Assembly: GCA_029204225.1 (NCBI GenBank)
Contig: CM055093.1
Span: 26,006,274-26,070,273 of the forward strand
DNA length: 64,000 nucleotides
Reading direction: 5' to 3'
DNA from: Diphasiastrum complanatum
Lineage: Eukaryota > Streptophyta > Lycopodiopsida > Lycopodiales > Lycopodiaceae
A model generated the notes under the pieces. The model had not been told where the DNA came from. It did not search any database and was given only the letters and a program-made list of their open reading frames with translations. A program made the translations under genes and the position numbers. Every line of letters starts with the position of its first letter. Positions within the stretch are counted from its first letter, which is position 1. This document shows positions 12,179 to 21,945 of this stretch, piece after piece.

Positions 12179-13534
12179 TCAAACAGCCGCTCTTTGGTCT
12201 TGGTTTTTCAATTGCACATGGATGGAAGAAGCCTTTGTAATCAGGCCGCTCAGATATTGATCCTCGTGCTGAATGATCCACTGCTGAACCGCCCCAAGAT
12301 TTTGAAGTACAACAGTACCCTTTTTCTTCCACTCTCTTGCTTCCACTGTATTGAATCGATCAAGCAGCAGTGCCTGCATCCCTATGCTGACTGCAGGAAG
12401 ATAGTCTTTTTCCAAGCTGTCGCCAATGTGTAATGCATTCGCCACAGGTATATTTCCAGCCCTTTTTAATGCTAGCTCATACATGCGCGGATCGGGCTTT
12501 TCTAGCCCATCTGTGCCAGAGAAAACTCCGAAATCCCATTCAGATCCCTGCAAGCACGCAACATTTGAAGAAGGCAGGCAAGGATCAGCATCACTACACT
12601 GCAGAAATTAATCTAAGCCAGAAAATTTTAAAATTGATCTCAGAATTAATATAATGAGGGGACCTGGTGAAGCCCAAGTGCAGGCAAGATCACATCTCGA
12701 TATCTGGAATCTGAATTGCTGAGGATCCCAATGACAATGCCTTTACTTCGTGCCCACCTTAGGAAAGGTACTACATCTGGGAACAAGATGTACGGCGCAG
12801 TGGAGCCAAAAGCGGCATAAATGCGATCAAACACCTTTTGGAAAGTTGGATCATCATATTCGTATCCTGCCTGCGCATATTTCCAATTGCACATAGTAAT
12901 TCATGAAATCAGAAATCATGACAAATATTGAATGACATTTTGTGTTTAACTACTGTGTATGCATGCCATGGCAGTAACATGTTTAGAAAATTTGAGACTT
13001 GTTGAGTACTTTGGGACTTAAAAACATGTAGTTAAATAGGCTATTAGACAAGTCATCTTAACGACGTTCGTCAAGAATGCATGCCCATGAACTATCCAAG
13101 CAAGTGTCATACAACTAAGCTTTGATGAACAATGTTTTTCAAAAAATTTCATTCAATTTCTCTTGTAAAAGAAAATACACGAGACTTGCACCAGACTCAA
13201 ATTTACTGAACATGTCTGGTCCAAATCCAAGGAGTACTTGATTGGCCCGAGAGCGAAAACCCATGTAACTGACCTGGATGAAAGATTCTTTAACGCACGT
13301 ACGCCACCATTCCCTGCTATCCATCTTGGCACTCCATCCAAAGCAGGGGAAGCGCTTGTTCATATTGGTATATGCTACCTTAAAGCCTTTGTGCATGCGC
13401 TCGTAGTCCGGGCAGGGCAACCCAATACTTTTTGCAGCCATGCAATAGTAATCTCCGAGCTGGCCCTTGTAAGCTAACAGGGTACCAGTAACATCCACAG
13501 TTATGCACTGCAGCTTCCTCAACGATCTTGCCAT
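12179..13534 (-). CDS. HAD-superfamily hydrolase, HDHD3-type (3 exons, complete)
   Basis: Predicted phosphatase-like enzyme of the haloacid dehalogenase fold; substrate unknown. Exons on the minus strand are 13534-13274, 12870-12664 and 12547-12179, all joined in phase 0 with GT-AG introns. They give 278 residues and a TGA stop. Motif I is ITVDVTGTLL with nucleophile Asp14; the usual second Asp is Thr16, as in other plant HDHD3-like proteins. Motif II is SNSD (138-141), motif III is Lys173 in GLEKPDP, and motif IV is GDSLEKD (198-204). A cap segment (residues about 20-115) lies between motifs I and II. The N-terminus is short, with no obvious targeting peptide. The ATG at 13534 is chosen because it precedes motif I at the distance usual for the family. 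All key residues are present, so the gene looks functional. Confidence 0.93.
12548..12663 (-). other. HAD gene intron 2 (116 bp)
   Basis: Donor CAG|GTCCCC and acceptor CTTGCAG|GGATC on the minus strand. It is short compared with the Mpv17-like gene introns in the same window. Confidence 0.85.
12871..13273 (-). other. HAD gene intron 1 (403 bp)
   Basis: Donor CAG|GTCAGT and acceptor ATGCGCAG|GCAGG on the minus strand. It joins ...ESFIQ to AGYEYDD..., matching the continuous order expected for the family. Confidence 0.85.
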
Positions 13535-13914
13535 GTTCTCTGCAGTAAAAGGTCAGCTCGCTCGTCTTTAGAAACGCCTTTACTAAAGGGTAATGCCTTT
13601 TGCCCCTTAAGCCTTCAGTGCTATGACGATCCTCTGGCTTTTAAACAAAAGGCACCTGAATTCTGTGAGACCTCTGACGATATAGAAGTTGAACAAAGAG
13701 TTTCTAATCAGCAATACACGCAAATTCTTGCAAACAACTCAGCTGTGTCAAAATGCAAGGGCCAAAGCTGTTAACTAGAAATGCATCAATATTTGCAGCA
13801 ATTCAGAGAGTAAGTTTTGTGAGGTCCAAGTAAAAGAACAATCGACCTGCGTAATTGGTTATTGTGGTAACAAACCGTTAAGAACAGGCTGCGATCCAAG
13901 CTAAAAAAGCCGTC

Positions 13915-13918
<4 letters not shown>

Positions 13919-13955
<37 letters not shown>
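13919..13955. repeat. (GA)n microsatellite upstream of HAD gene
   Basis: About 18 GA units, which is a CT tract on the HAD coding strand about 385 bp upstream of the ATG. CT tracts are common in plant 5' untranslated regions and core promoters, so a regulatory role is possible but only inferred. Confidence 0.9.
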
Positions 13956-13960
<5 letters not shown>

Positions 13961-15342
13961 GTTTTTTTTAACGAAAGTGATGGGCAGAATATATAAGCAT
14001 AAGAGAGACCATTGTACATTGTACACTCACAAGGAACAAACATATATAAGCATAAGAGAGACCACTCAAATGTTAGACACAAATTACAAGGCACAAAAAT
14101 ATCTTGACTCGGAATCTAAAAATGACTTATGATCAACTTTTTGCTTCAAAAGATTGCTCACTAAGTAATCAAATCTTACATAGTAATTTGGTTTGGGTGG
14201 GGGGACTCTCTTCGAGGGCGGTAGCCCGAGGGTGCACAGCCTTCCCGGGTGGAATTGCCCGAGAAATATTTTGAAATCAAAGGGATATAAATGATTGATT
14301 TCGTAGCCATACATGAATTTATTGACGTGTGGTGTCATGTCTCATAAGAGGAAGCCTTACGGACAGGCAACGACTTCATCTTTGACGAAGTTCGAAGGCT
14401 TCAATTTGTAAGCTTGCACTTAAATTGCATGAACAGAACTAGACTAACTCGTTGGATTTTAGGGAGAGAAGGAAAAAAGCACATTCTTTCAAACTCAAAT
14501 GATAAGTTGATATAAATTTTGCTGTCTGCATTTTGATAAATTATGAAGTTATATATTTTTTCAAGTCTTATCCTTCATACTTATGTTTTCATTGGCTAAC
14601 ATTTGTATCATGATCTATTTTGCTAATTGATGATCTTATATGCTTTCACAAAGCTGGTATCGAACTTATGATCTAGTATTACAATAGAACCTATTGAGTT
14701 TCTTGATTTGTTGGAAAATTTGAATACTAAATTTTTTGTCAATTGGAAGACCATAATGAGTCAAGACCAACAAAACAGCTAAAGCCTAAGATCCTTCCCT
14801 GTATAAATGTATGTGCCAATGAGTTGAGAGAATTAAGTTATGTTAACATATTGTAGAAATAATCTTTCATGTCCTTAAATAACAAAATCCAACTTTGTTC
14901 TCAATTATGCAAGTCATAGTATTTCAGATCTTTAGAATATACTGCAATTGAGGTAGTTCAAATTTATCCTAAAGAATTAATTAATTTTTTTATACTTATA
15001 GATCTTCAGATCTTCTCATAGTCAACAAGCATAATCACCATGAGGATGTTGCTATAGAAAGAAATTCAATTGATTCCATTGCGCAGGTATGGAACAAGAA
15101 GGCAATCTCAAAAGCTCAGGACAAGTTAAATAGATTGGTATTTATGTTTTGGACTATAAATAGTTGAGTGTTTTATTCCTGATCTAGAAAAGCTATTTTT
15201 GGTCATGCAAAATGAGAAATTCGAGCTATCAATCCAAGTACAAAATTTGTTAGACTCTACAATCAAAGTAGAGTATTTTTGTTTGTGGATTGGTAATTGT
15301 GAATTTTCTCTTTTTCCTTACACTGTTTGCTACATCCTGTGC
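13956..15342. other. Upstream and intergenic stretch, nothing recognised
   Basis: AT-rich sequence with a small GC-richer patch near 14190-14270. No conserved reading frame or repeat pair was identified. Part may be the HAD promoter. Confidence 0.4.
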
Positions 15343-15352
15343 GGGGGGGGGG

Positions 15353-15436
<84 letters not shown>
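15343..15436. repeat. Compound G-run plus (GA)n microsatellite
   Basis: A run of about 13 G is followed directly by about 40 GA units. Several open frames (Arg-Glu or Leu-Ser repeats) across this tract are simply translations of the dinucleotide repeat and are not genes. Confidence 0.97.
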
Positions 15437-15440
<4 letters not shown>

Positions 15441-16025
15441 TCATCATGCCTACTAATGATAATGGCAACGGGCATGCAAATATCAACCAGAGGAGTGCGT
15501 GCAAGTTTCTCACCCCCACCCCATAAACAATTCGAAAAGTATTCCTCATGCCCTTATTACAAGTCATTCTATATCACAGTATCTGTATGATCTATTTGCA
15601 TTCATGTCTTCTTTCCCTCCCTTCCCGATCGCATAGCTAAGAAAAGGGCCAATTAGGCACTGTGGTATCTAATTTATGTGTGGAGGGGTATCAATGTCAA
15701 GTTTGCCATTGTTGTAGCGAAAGCTACATATACCAAAATCGCAGAAGTTAAAATTATTGCTCACAACCATCTTCCATATCCAAAGCATTGCACGATTCTC
15801 AAACAAATCATAAAACCATATTTTAAGGGGATAAGAGTAGAGTACACCAATTAGTCTCCATCATTCCACTTATTTATAGTTCCACTCAAGTCATAACTAG
15901 TCATCCAATAAATCAGAATTCAAAATAGTATTGTGGAAAAGCACATGAATGGGATTAATAGAATGAAATTCATTTTGCTAGTACATAAATGACAAAAATA
16001 AGTGTACTTATGTGGTTTCAATATA
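15437..16025. other. Stretch without recognised features
   Basis: No coding frame recognised. It adjoins the truncated gypsy LTR and may contain its diverged end, but homology to the partner LTR stops at about 16026. Confidence 0.35.
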
Positions 16026-16627
16026 TCTGAACTCGTGGAGGAGGCTCCTTCTTATAGCCATGAGCTAGTTAACTCTAATATATAACATTTGAGTTCCACC
16101 ACTAGCTTCTCTTTTTTTTAATTTACAAAGAGGCCTCTTTCTTGAAAATACAGTTGGGTAAAAGCATGGTTTGGTGGTACAAAAAAAGAACCCATTTTTC
16201 ATTGTACCTTTTGGTAGTACATTTCACTTTTTGGACATTTGGAAAGGAGCTTAATAGATGCTACCCACGAGCAATGATGGGCCTACCCTCTTGGAGTATT
16301 GGGGGGTAAGTGGTGGGCCTTCTCTCTCTCCTCCAATAAAAAACATAAATGCATTTCTACCCAAAAGAGGTAGTGTCCTTCATAGTCCATGTTGTACCAC
16401 CAAACCATGCTTTTAGCCAACTCAAGTTTGAGAGGGCCCAAGTTACTAGCTCCCACATAGTTTTCCATCTTTTGGGATTTACCACGGGGCTCACAATATG
16501 AAACTTAGTCTAACAACTAGTAATTCTTGTGCTCTCATACTCGGCTCTCTTCATCAACTCCACTGGAAACCCATTTGGGTGAGGAGTCACTGCATCGACA
16601 CCTCTGGGTTCATGGCATCAGCTAACA
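16026..16627 (-). repeat. 3' LTR remnant of the gypsy element, with MITE insertion
   Basis: Matches 20882-21203 over its U3 part. It is split by a MITE at 16153-16421. The purine tract TAGGGGGAGGATAA (minus strand) lies directly before its TGTTAGC start. Confidence 0.75.
16153..16421. mobile_element. MITE (269 bp) with 30-bp terminal inverted repeats
   Basis: The left end (16153-16182) and right end (16392-16421) are inverted repeats with one mismatch; they begin GTTGGGTAAAAGCATGG and GTTGGCTAAAAGCATGG. The partner LTR at about 21000 is an empty site, where GAAAATACA runs straight into ACTCAAG. The interior has no ORF. Comparison with the empty site leaves only a CA (or CAG/CAA) overlap as target duplication, so the superfamily cannot be named safely. 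Confidence 0.85.
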
Positions 16628-16640
16628 TTATCCTCCCCCT

Positions 16641-17226
16641 ACAGTGTTGCAAGTCCCACTGCACTGTCAATGCTCTGTCGCTCGGGTTCTTGGAAAGGCA
16701 TGGATCAACTTTTGCCTTCGTAAAACCAAGACTTATTCATAGCTAGCGTCACATTGCATTGCAATAGCCCCAAATTTTGTAAGGGTCTTGTTAGGATAGC
16801 CCTGCATAGCTTAGCGCCTCTTGCTTATCTTTTTTGGCCTTCTTCTTGTCAAGAGACTTCTCATAGCCTATCTTTCTTCCGATGGCTACAAATGCAAGGA
16901 TCCACTCAAAAAGCTTTACAAACTTCTCAAGTGATCAGTTTCATAGTCAAGCTTCTAGGTGTCATTAGTAGATTGAGCCATTTTTGGCTTTAGAGGTCAA
17001 TTAGTGAAGTACGCTTGTTTTGTCATTATTAGGCCAAAAGCACAAGTGGAAAACTCGAGCTAAATAGGTTCTTGACAAGTGTCTTTAGTTAGTTTGATGT
17101 GTGACAAGTCAAAGTTCAAGAGGTCCAATAGAATTAAGAGTTGGCCCTTGAAATTGTTGCCCGTGGTTGCTGATGAAGTGTGAGCACAGGTACAATTGCT
17201 TGTTGCACATGAGAAGGTGAGGGTGT
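16641..17226. other. Gypsy internal stretch, no ORF recognised
   Basis: Internal non-coding part of the gypsy element between the 3' ORF and the purine tract. Nothing else seen. Confidence 0.4.
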
Positions 17227-17816
17227 TTATTGCAATGACCTTGTGGGTGACTGAGATCTTGATCTGGATCTGGGATTAGGTGACTGCACTTGAGGGAAAA
17301 AGAAATTTGGGTCTGGAGTTGTTCCCATGTTTGGTGATTGTGCGTGCTGTGTATCTTGGATCTGCAGTTGTTGAGAGGAGAAGGTAGGTGATGCTTTCTT
17401 GAACTTGGCTATTCTTGTTTGCAATTTGCCTTCCTCTTCATCATCATCTTTCCCACTGTTGCTTGAGGGCACAGCTTCATATCCAGGCATTCAAATTTTC
17501 TTCCTAGGCACTAGTATTCCTATCTTAGATGGTGGTGGGCTTTCAAATTTGGTCTTAGACTCAGAAGCAGGCTTACTTTTGGTAACCTTAACAGTATGCC
17601 ATCTTTGTTCTTCCATTTGTCGACCCTTGTGTCGATGAATTTTGCATAGGGTTGCTGCAACATGTTGGTCAATTTCTTAGGCTTTTCCTTATGGCCAATT
17701 GGAAATCCAAAGGCATTAAGGTTGCTTCCAGCCAGATAGACCAAAAGTTGAAAATTTGGCATATCGATTCTAAATGTCAACTGTTTGCTATCAAAGTTCT
17801 CATAGGCCTGGAACAT
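17227..17816 (-). pseudogene. Retroelement 3' ORF, unknown function, frameshifted
   Basis: Two overlapping-frame open stretches on the minus strand read as one protein after a frame change near 17550-17600. The first part (from MFQAYENFDSKQ) has no motif I know. The second part is acidic, then Ser/Gln-rich, and ends in an Arg-Ser rich tail (NPRSRSRSQSPTRSLQ). It lies between the integrase tail and the purine tract of the gypsy element, in sense. That is where Tat-lineage elements can carry an additional ORF. It is not recognisable as RT, integrase or gag, and the function is unknown. Confidence 0.45.
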
Positions 17817-17929
17817 GAGATATAAACTCTGGTTGCCCTTCCATTTGCGTCAAAATCTGATTTGGCCATTTTTTACAATTTTTGGTATTTGATGTTAACA
17901 GTGTTGGATGTAATTATTTGGATGCAAAC

Positions 17930-18960
17930 TAGTCAGCGGATGTAAACTGGTTGGATGTAAGTCGGATGTAAAGTCTGATGCACAGTCGGATGCAAGTGTG
18001 GATGCAATGTCAGATGTAAGTCGGATGTACAATCTGATGCACAGTCGGATGCAAGTGTAAATGCATTGTCGGATGTATAGTGGGATGCAAGTATGATGCA
18101 AAGTTGGATGCAAGTGTGGACACAAATTTGAATGCAAAGTCTTCAGATCTAGACATACGGGCTATCTGCTGTAAGAGAGAAGTATATTCTTGACTGCAGA
18201 AGTAGATGTACCGTTGGTTGTAACAGTATGATCAGATGCAGAATGGAAACAATTTGTGGTGCAAATGGAACGCAAAAGCGGTTACTTTTGTGTTTTTTTC
18301 TTCTTTAGGTTAAGTATGTGAGAAATGGGAATGAAGTGTTTGATGGATGAATAAGGTAAAAAGATGGAAAAAAAGACGTGTTATCAAAACTTGAATGATA
18401 GAACAAATTTTTTGTTGGAGTGCAAATAAAATGAGGGTTTTGTGAGCCGTTGATTGATGTGATGGGAGTAGGACTGGATTAAAACATAGTAGTATAATGG
18501 AATGGGATGGATTGGAAGTCGTTTGCATAAAAAATCGCCAAAATTGGGTGTCTGATAGCAAAGATCGCCAAAGAATTGCCAACCGGACGTGAACGCTCTT
18601 GCAAAAGTTTGAAGTGGAAATGGCACGGTCGACCGACGTATTTATATGGATTTTTAGGTTGGGGTGTGATGTGATTTCGTCAATTGTAGGTCGTCGGATG
18701 CAGTCGTAGGATGCACCTTTGGATCTGAACATCAGATGTAGCTGTCAAATATACTGTTATCGGATGTAATAGTCAGTTCTATCGTGGGATATGGTTCGTC
18801 GGATCTGGACATCAGTTTTGATCGTCGGATATGACTCATCATGGATAACTTCGTGAGATCTACAGATAGGGCATCGGATGTACAATTAGGTAGTGTTGTC
18901 GGATACACCGTTGGGTCTTGCAGTCGGGATGTAAATTGGTACCTACTGTCGTATGTAAAA
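17930..18960. repeat. TCGGATG-type minisatellite array
   Basis: Many diverged copies of GTCGGATGTA / GTCGGATGCA are spaced 10-30 bp apart. The densest part is 17930-18130, where two units of about 62 bp (starting about 17953 and 18016) share TCTGATGCACAGTCGGATGC. A second looser block covers 18640-18960. The His/Pro/Leu-rich open frame on the minus strand across it is a by-product of the repeat. It lies inside the gypsy element. Confidence 0.8.
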
Positions 18961-19161
18961 CTTAGAGTATTTTTTAGTCCTGTTTGGGGATTTTGTAAAG
19001 ATATGGGGGTATATATATACAGAGAAAAAACAACTTAATCAAGAGTAATTCAAAAAACAAAAGAAAATGATGTACAATAGGATGTAGCAAGTAGAAATGG
19101 AAAATACAAATAAAATAAAAAAGGAAAAAAAATAACTCAGAAGTGCATGTTTATATAGGAC

Positions 19162-19835
19162 TTACTGTAAAGGTATCCTCATGGTACTTCCATAAGCGGC
19201 TCCTTGGCTATGGAATTTCAACTTTCTAGGGTAGAATTTTGACGATGTGTAAAAAAGAACTTTGTCATCATCATGAATGTCCTTAACCTTGACATGACGA
19301 TCAGGCCAAACCTTTTGTCGTCTCTTATGAACCAACTGTGCATGATAAGATATGAGTCGTGTTTTACATAGTCTGGTTAATGTAAAGAGTCTATTTTGTA
19401 CTTGGTGTTGATAATTAATATCTTCACACAAGTCAGTATTGTAAGACCAATTATCTTCGATTCGTGCAGGCTTTATCTTACCCGTGACATCGATATGGAT
19501 TCTTTTATCTTTGTTGCCTAGAACTATCTTATTTTTCTTCCAATCTTGGATCACTCCATCCATTTCTACTAACCAAGGCGTCTCAAGAAGGAGTTTATAG
19601 TTGTGTGGTTCATCGGGAAGGTCTAGCACAACACACTCTATAGTGAATATAAATCCTACAATTCTAATCGAAAAATTAGTTATGTGGCCTGTAGGCATCG
19701 TCGGTTTTTGGTCAGCCATTCGTAACTTGTACTTAGGCTTTTCCAATGTTGTTATTCCCATGTCTTTTTTAGGGATAGGGCTATAATATTCATGCCACAC
19801 CCACTATCAAGAATGGCTTGTATGGATGGATAAGA
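19162..19835 (-). pseudogene. Ty3/gypsy protease fused by deletion to integrase C-terminal tail
   Basis: On the minus strand the protease active-site block reads AILDSGCGMNIIAL, with the DSG triad, then shifts frame. The next frame continues with MGITTLEKPKYKLRMADQ, ECVVLDLPDE, LLLETPWL and GVIQDWKKNKIVLGNKD, the typical gypsy retropepsin order. Within the same open frame it then jumps to KRRQKVWPDRHVKVKDI and KVLFYTSSKFYPRKLKF. That is the region after the integrase core that normally precedes the C-terminal domain. RT, RNase H and the integrase core are therefore deleted. The frame between 20119 and 19836 upstream shows no recognisable gag. Confidence 0.75.
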
Positions 19836-20198
19836 ATTATAGTGCTTAACAACACCGGCTCATACCAAGTATGAATCACTTCATTGTTTTCCGGTTGTCT
19901 TAATTCATCTTGGATATCGAGCTGTTGAGAGATCTGCAATATGGTATCTCTAGAGGTTTGGAAAACTTCACGGCCGTGTAGAAGTGCATAGTGATTTGAG
20001 TTTGTAAGAATTCGAAAAGAGCACAGATCTTGGTTTAGCATTCTTGTGATGCCAGTATGAGCTTGCAAATAATATGGAATGCATGCTTGTGTTATAGGAG
20101 AATACAAGAAATCAAGCAAGCAATCAAAAAAGCAAGTAGACTTGAAAAAGATTCACAAAGATGGACAAGTTCTATAGACAAGAAATCAAGAAGATTGT

Positions 20199-20216
20199 CC
20201 TCAGCAACGGTGCCAA
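20199..20216 (-). promoter_or_regulatory. Primer binding site, tRNA-Asp type
   Basis: The minus strand reads TGGCACCGTTGCTGAGGA, two bases after the 5' LTR end. It differs from the tRNA-Asp complement only by transition-type changes. Confidence 0.7.
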
Positions 20217-20217
20217 G

Positions 20218-21203
20218 TGTTAGCTATTTTGTCAGCCCTTCCTGTCAGGCCGACTCGCCCCCTACTACTCTATCTTCTTGTTCTTGTCCTCCTATGTAGT
20301 ATAATGGAAGTGTGCCCCGCCTGTCAATTCTTTAGCACATTACTCAACCCTGAACTCGATCCTAACAATGACAATGGATGCTCAGCTTGATTATTTGATC
20401 TGTCAGGACTGTTCTATCTGGTTTTCTACAAATCTATTTCAGATCTTAATTTCTTGCTTACAGATTTGCAAATTATTCGTAACTACTTCTACTCTATTGT
20501 GGAAATAAACTATGCTACTGCACACAAATGCACTAATTTGTTCTACTATTTAATCTACAAGGCAAAACAACCTACAACTACAGCAAATGTGAATCCTACA
20601 AAGTGCTTACTACAATTATCACTCAACAATTGTAGTAAAAACGTTTCAAGGAGCAAGCACAAGGGAGCATCACATATGAGTGCTGAGCGTGATCTACCTC
20701 CAAGCCCTGCACATCTACTTGATTCTAATCACAAACGAATCTTGAAGAAGAAAAAAACAACAAACACGTTCATACAAAATGTACCCAAACAAATGCATGA
20801 ATATGGAGCACAAAATGGAAATGCAAGTAGGAAGCTCTTCAATTGCATTTGCAACAACATTTCAATACAATTTTCATGCCTCTGAACTCGTGGAGGAGGC
20901 TGCTTCTTATAGCCACGAGGTAGCTAACTCTAATATATAACATTTGAGTTCTACCACTAGCCTTTTTCTTACTTTACAAGGAGGCCTCTTTCTTGAAAAT
21001 ACAACTCAAGTTTGAGGGGGCCCGAGTTACTAGCTCCCACATGGTTTTCCATCTTTTGGGATTTACCATGGGGCTCACAGTATGCAACTTAGTCTAACAA
21101 CTACTAATTCTCGTGCTCGGCTCTCATCATCAACTCCACTGGAAACCCATTTGGGTGAGGAGGCACTGCATCGACACCTCGGGGTTCATGGCATCAACTA
21201 ACA
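20218..21203 (-). repeat. 5' LTR of the gypsy element (986 bp)
   Basis: The plus-strand ends TGTTAGC and ACTAACA form inverted TGTTAG/CTAACA termini. The U3 half matches the remnant LTR at 16026-16627, without the MITE. An open frame of 143 residues on the plus strand (20454-20885) is antisense within the LTR and shows no known motif. Confidence 0.75.
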
Positions 21204-21204
21204 C

Positions 21205-21945
21205 AAGCCAAATATAGACATAATTTTGCATGTTCCTACTACGATTTGAAGCACTATGTCAGCCAACAACATGCTTTTCTGGTAGGTTTCCATCCTCTTG
21301 TGTGATTTTTTTGCAAGGTTTAGTAACTTGAATGAGGCAATTTTACACTTAGTATTATGTCTATGTTGGTGGCTTTGTATCTACCATTAGTAGCTTGACA
21401 ACATTTGTTCTCATGTTGACGTAGAATTTGTGTTCTCATGTCAACGTAGAATTTTGCATCTTTCCATGATAATTTTAAGCACTATCTCTTGTAGACGTCC
21501 GTTGACTCCTTGTCTCGAGCAATGTTTTAGAGTTGATTATACATTGTACATGTTTTAATGTTGAAACATACGTACAAGCTCATGTACATGTTTTAATGCT
21601 GAAACATACGTACAAGCTCATGTACATGTTTTAATGCTGAAACATAGCTACAAGCTCATGTACCTTTTTTGTGATGAGAATGTATTAAGTCATTGTAGAG
21701 TCAATGTGACAAAAACTTATCCAATACAGCTAGAATTTCGCATGTTCATACGATGATTCAAATCACTATCTCAACCAACAATGCACTTTTTTGGTAGGTT
21801 TTTAGTCTTTTGTGTGATTTTTTTGCAAGCTTTAGAAACTTGAATGAGGAAATTTTACGCTAAGTGTTATGTCTGTTTGTGGCTTTCTTTTCTGTCCTCA
21901 GTAGCATGTATTCTCATGTTGACGCATAATTGGTGTTCTCGAAGG
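21205..21945. repeat. Diverged tandem duplication, period about 490 bp
   Basis: 21205-21480 and 21724-21945 share a diverged text including GGTAGGTTT, TGTGTGATTTTTTTGCAAG, AACTTGAATGAGG and TCTCATGTTGACG. No reading frame is conserved across the copies. Confidence 0.6.
21545..21658. repeat. Three tandem 38-bp units
   Basis: Three head-to-tail units starting TGTACATGTTTTAATG at 21545, 21583 and 21621, differing at two or three positions. There are no spacers, so this is a minisatellite and not a CRISPR array. Confidence 0.9.

Larger units (their letters stand above)
16026..21203 (-). mobile_element. Deleted Ty3/gypsy retrotransposon (Tat/Athila-like primer site)
   Basis: On the minus strand the order is: 5' LTR (21203-20218), primer site (about 20216-20199), protease block, integrase tail, minisatellite, a 3' ORF, purine tract (about 16640-16628), and a 3' LTR starting at 16627. 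The LTR ends are TGTTAG...CTAACA. The primer site reads TGGCACCGTTGCTGAGGA, close to the tRNA-Asp type TGGCGCCGTTGCCGGGGA used by the Tat/Athila lineages. Reverse transcriptase and most of integrase are missing, so the element is non-autonomous or dead. Extra ORFs and tandem repeats between pol and 3' LTR are known for Tat/Ogre elements, which supports the lineage call. Confidence 0.7.

Noticed and set aside
15199-15590. Open frames of Arg-Glu or Leu-Ser repeats on both strands
   Set aside because: They are translations of the GA microsatellite; flanking residues have no family similarity.
17895-18137. His/Pro/Leu-rich small protein on the minus strand
   Set aside because: It is produced by the TCGGATG minisatellite read in one frame.
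20454-20885. Protein of 143 residues on the plus strand
   Set aside because: It lies antisense inside a gypsy LTR and shows no motif, so it is probably incidental.
21545-21658. CRISPR-like short repeats
   Set aside because: The units are directly adjacent without spacers, and the window is plant nuclear DNA.
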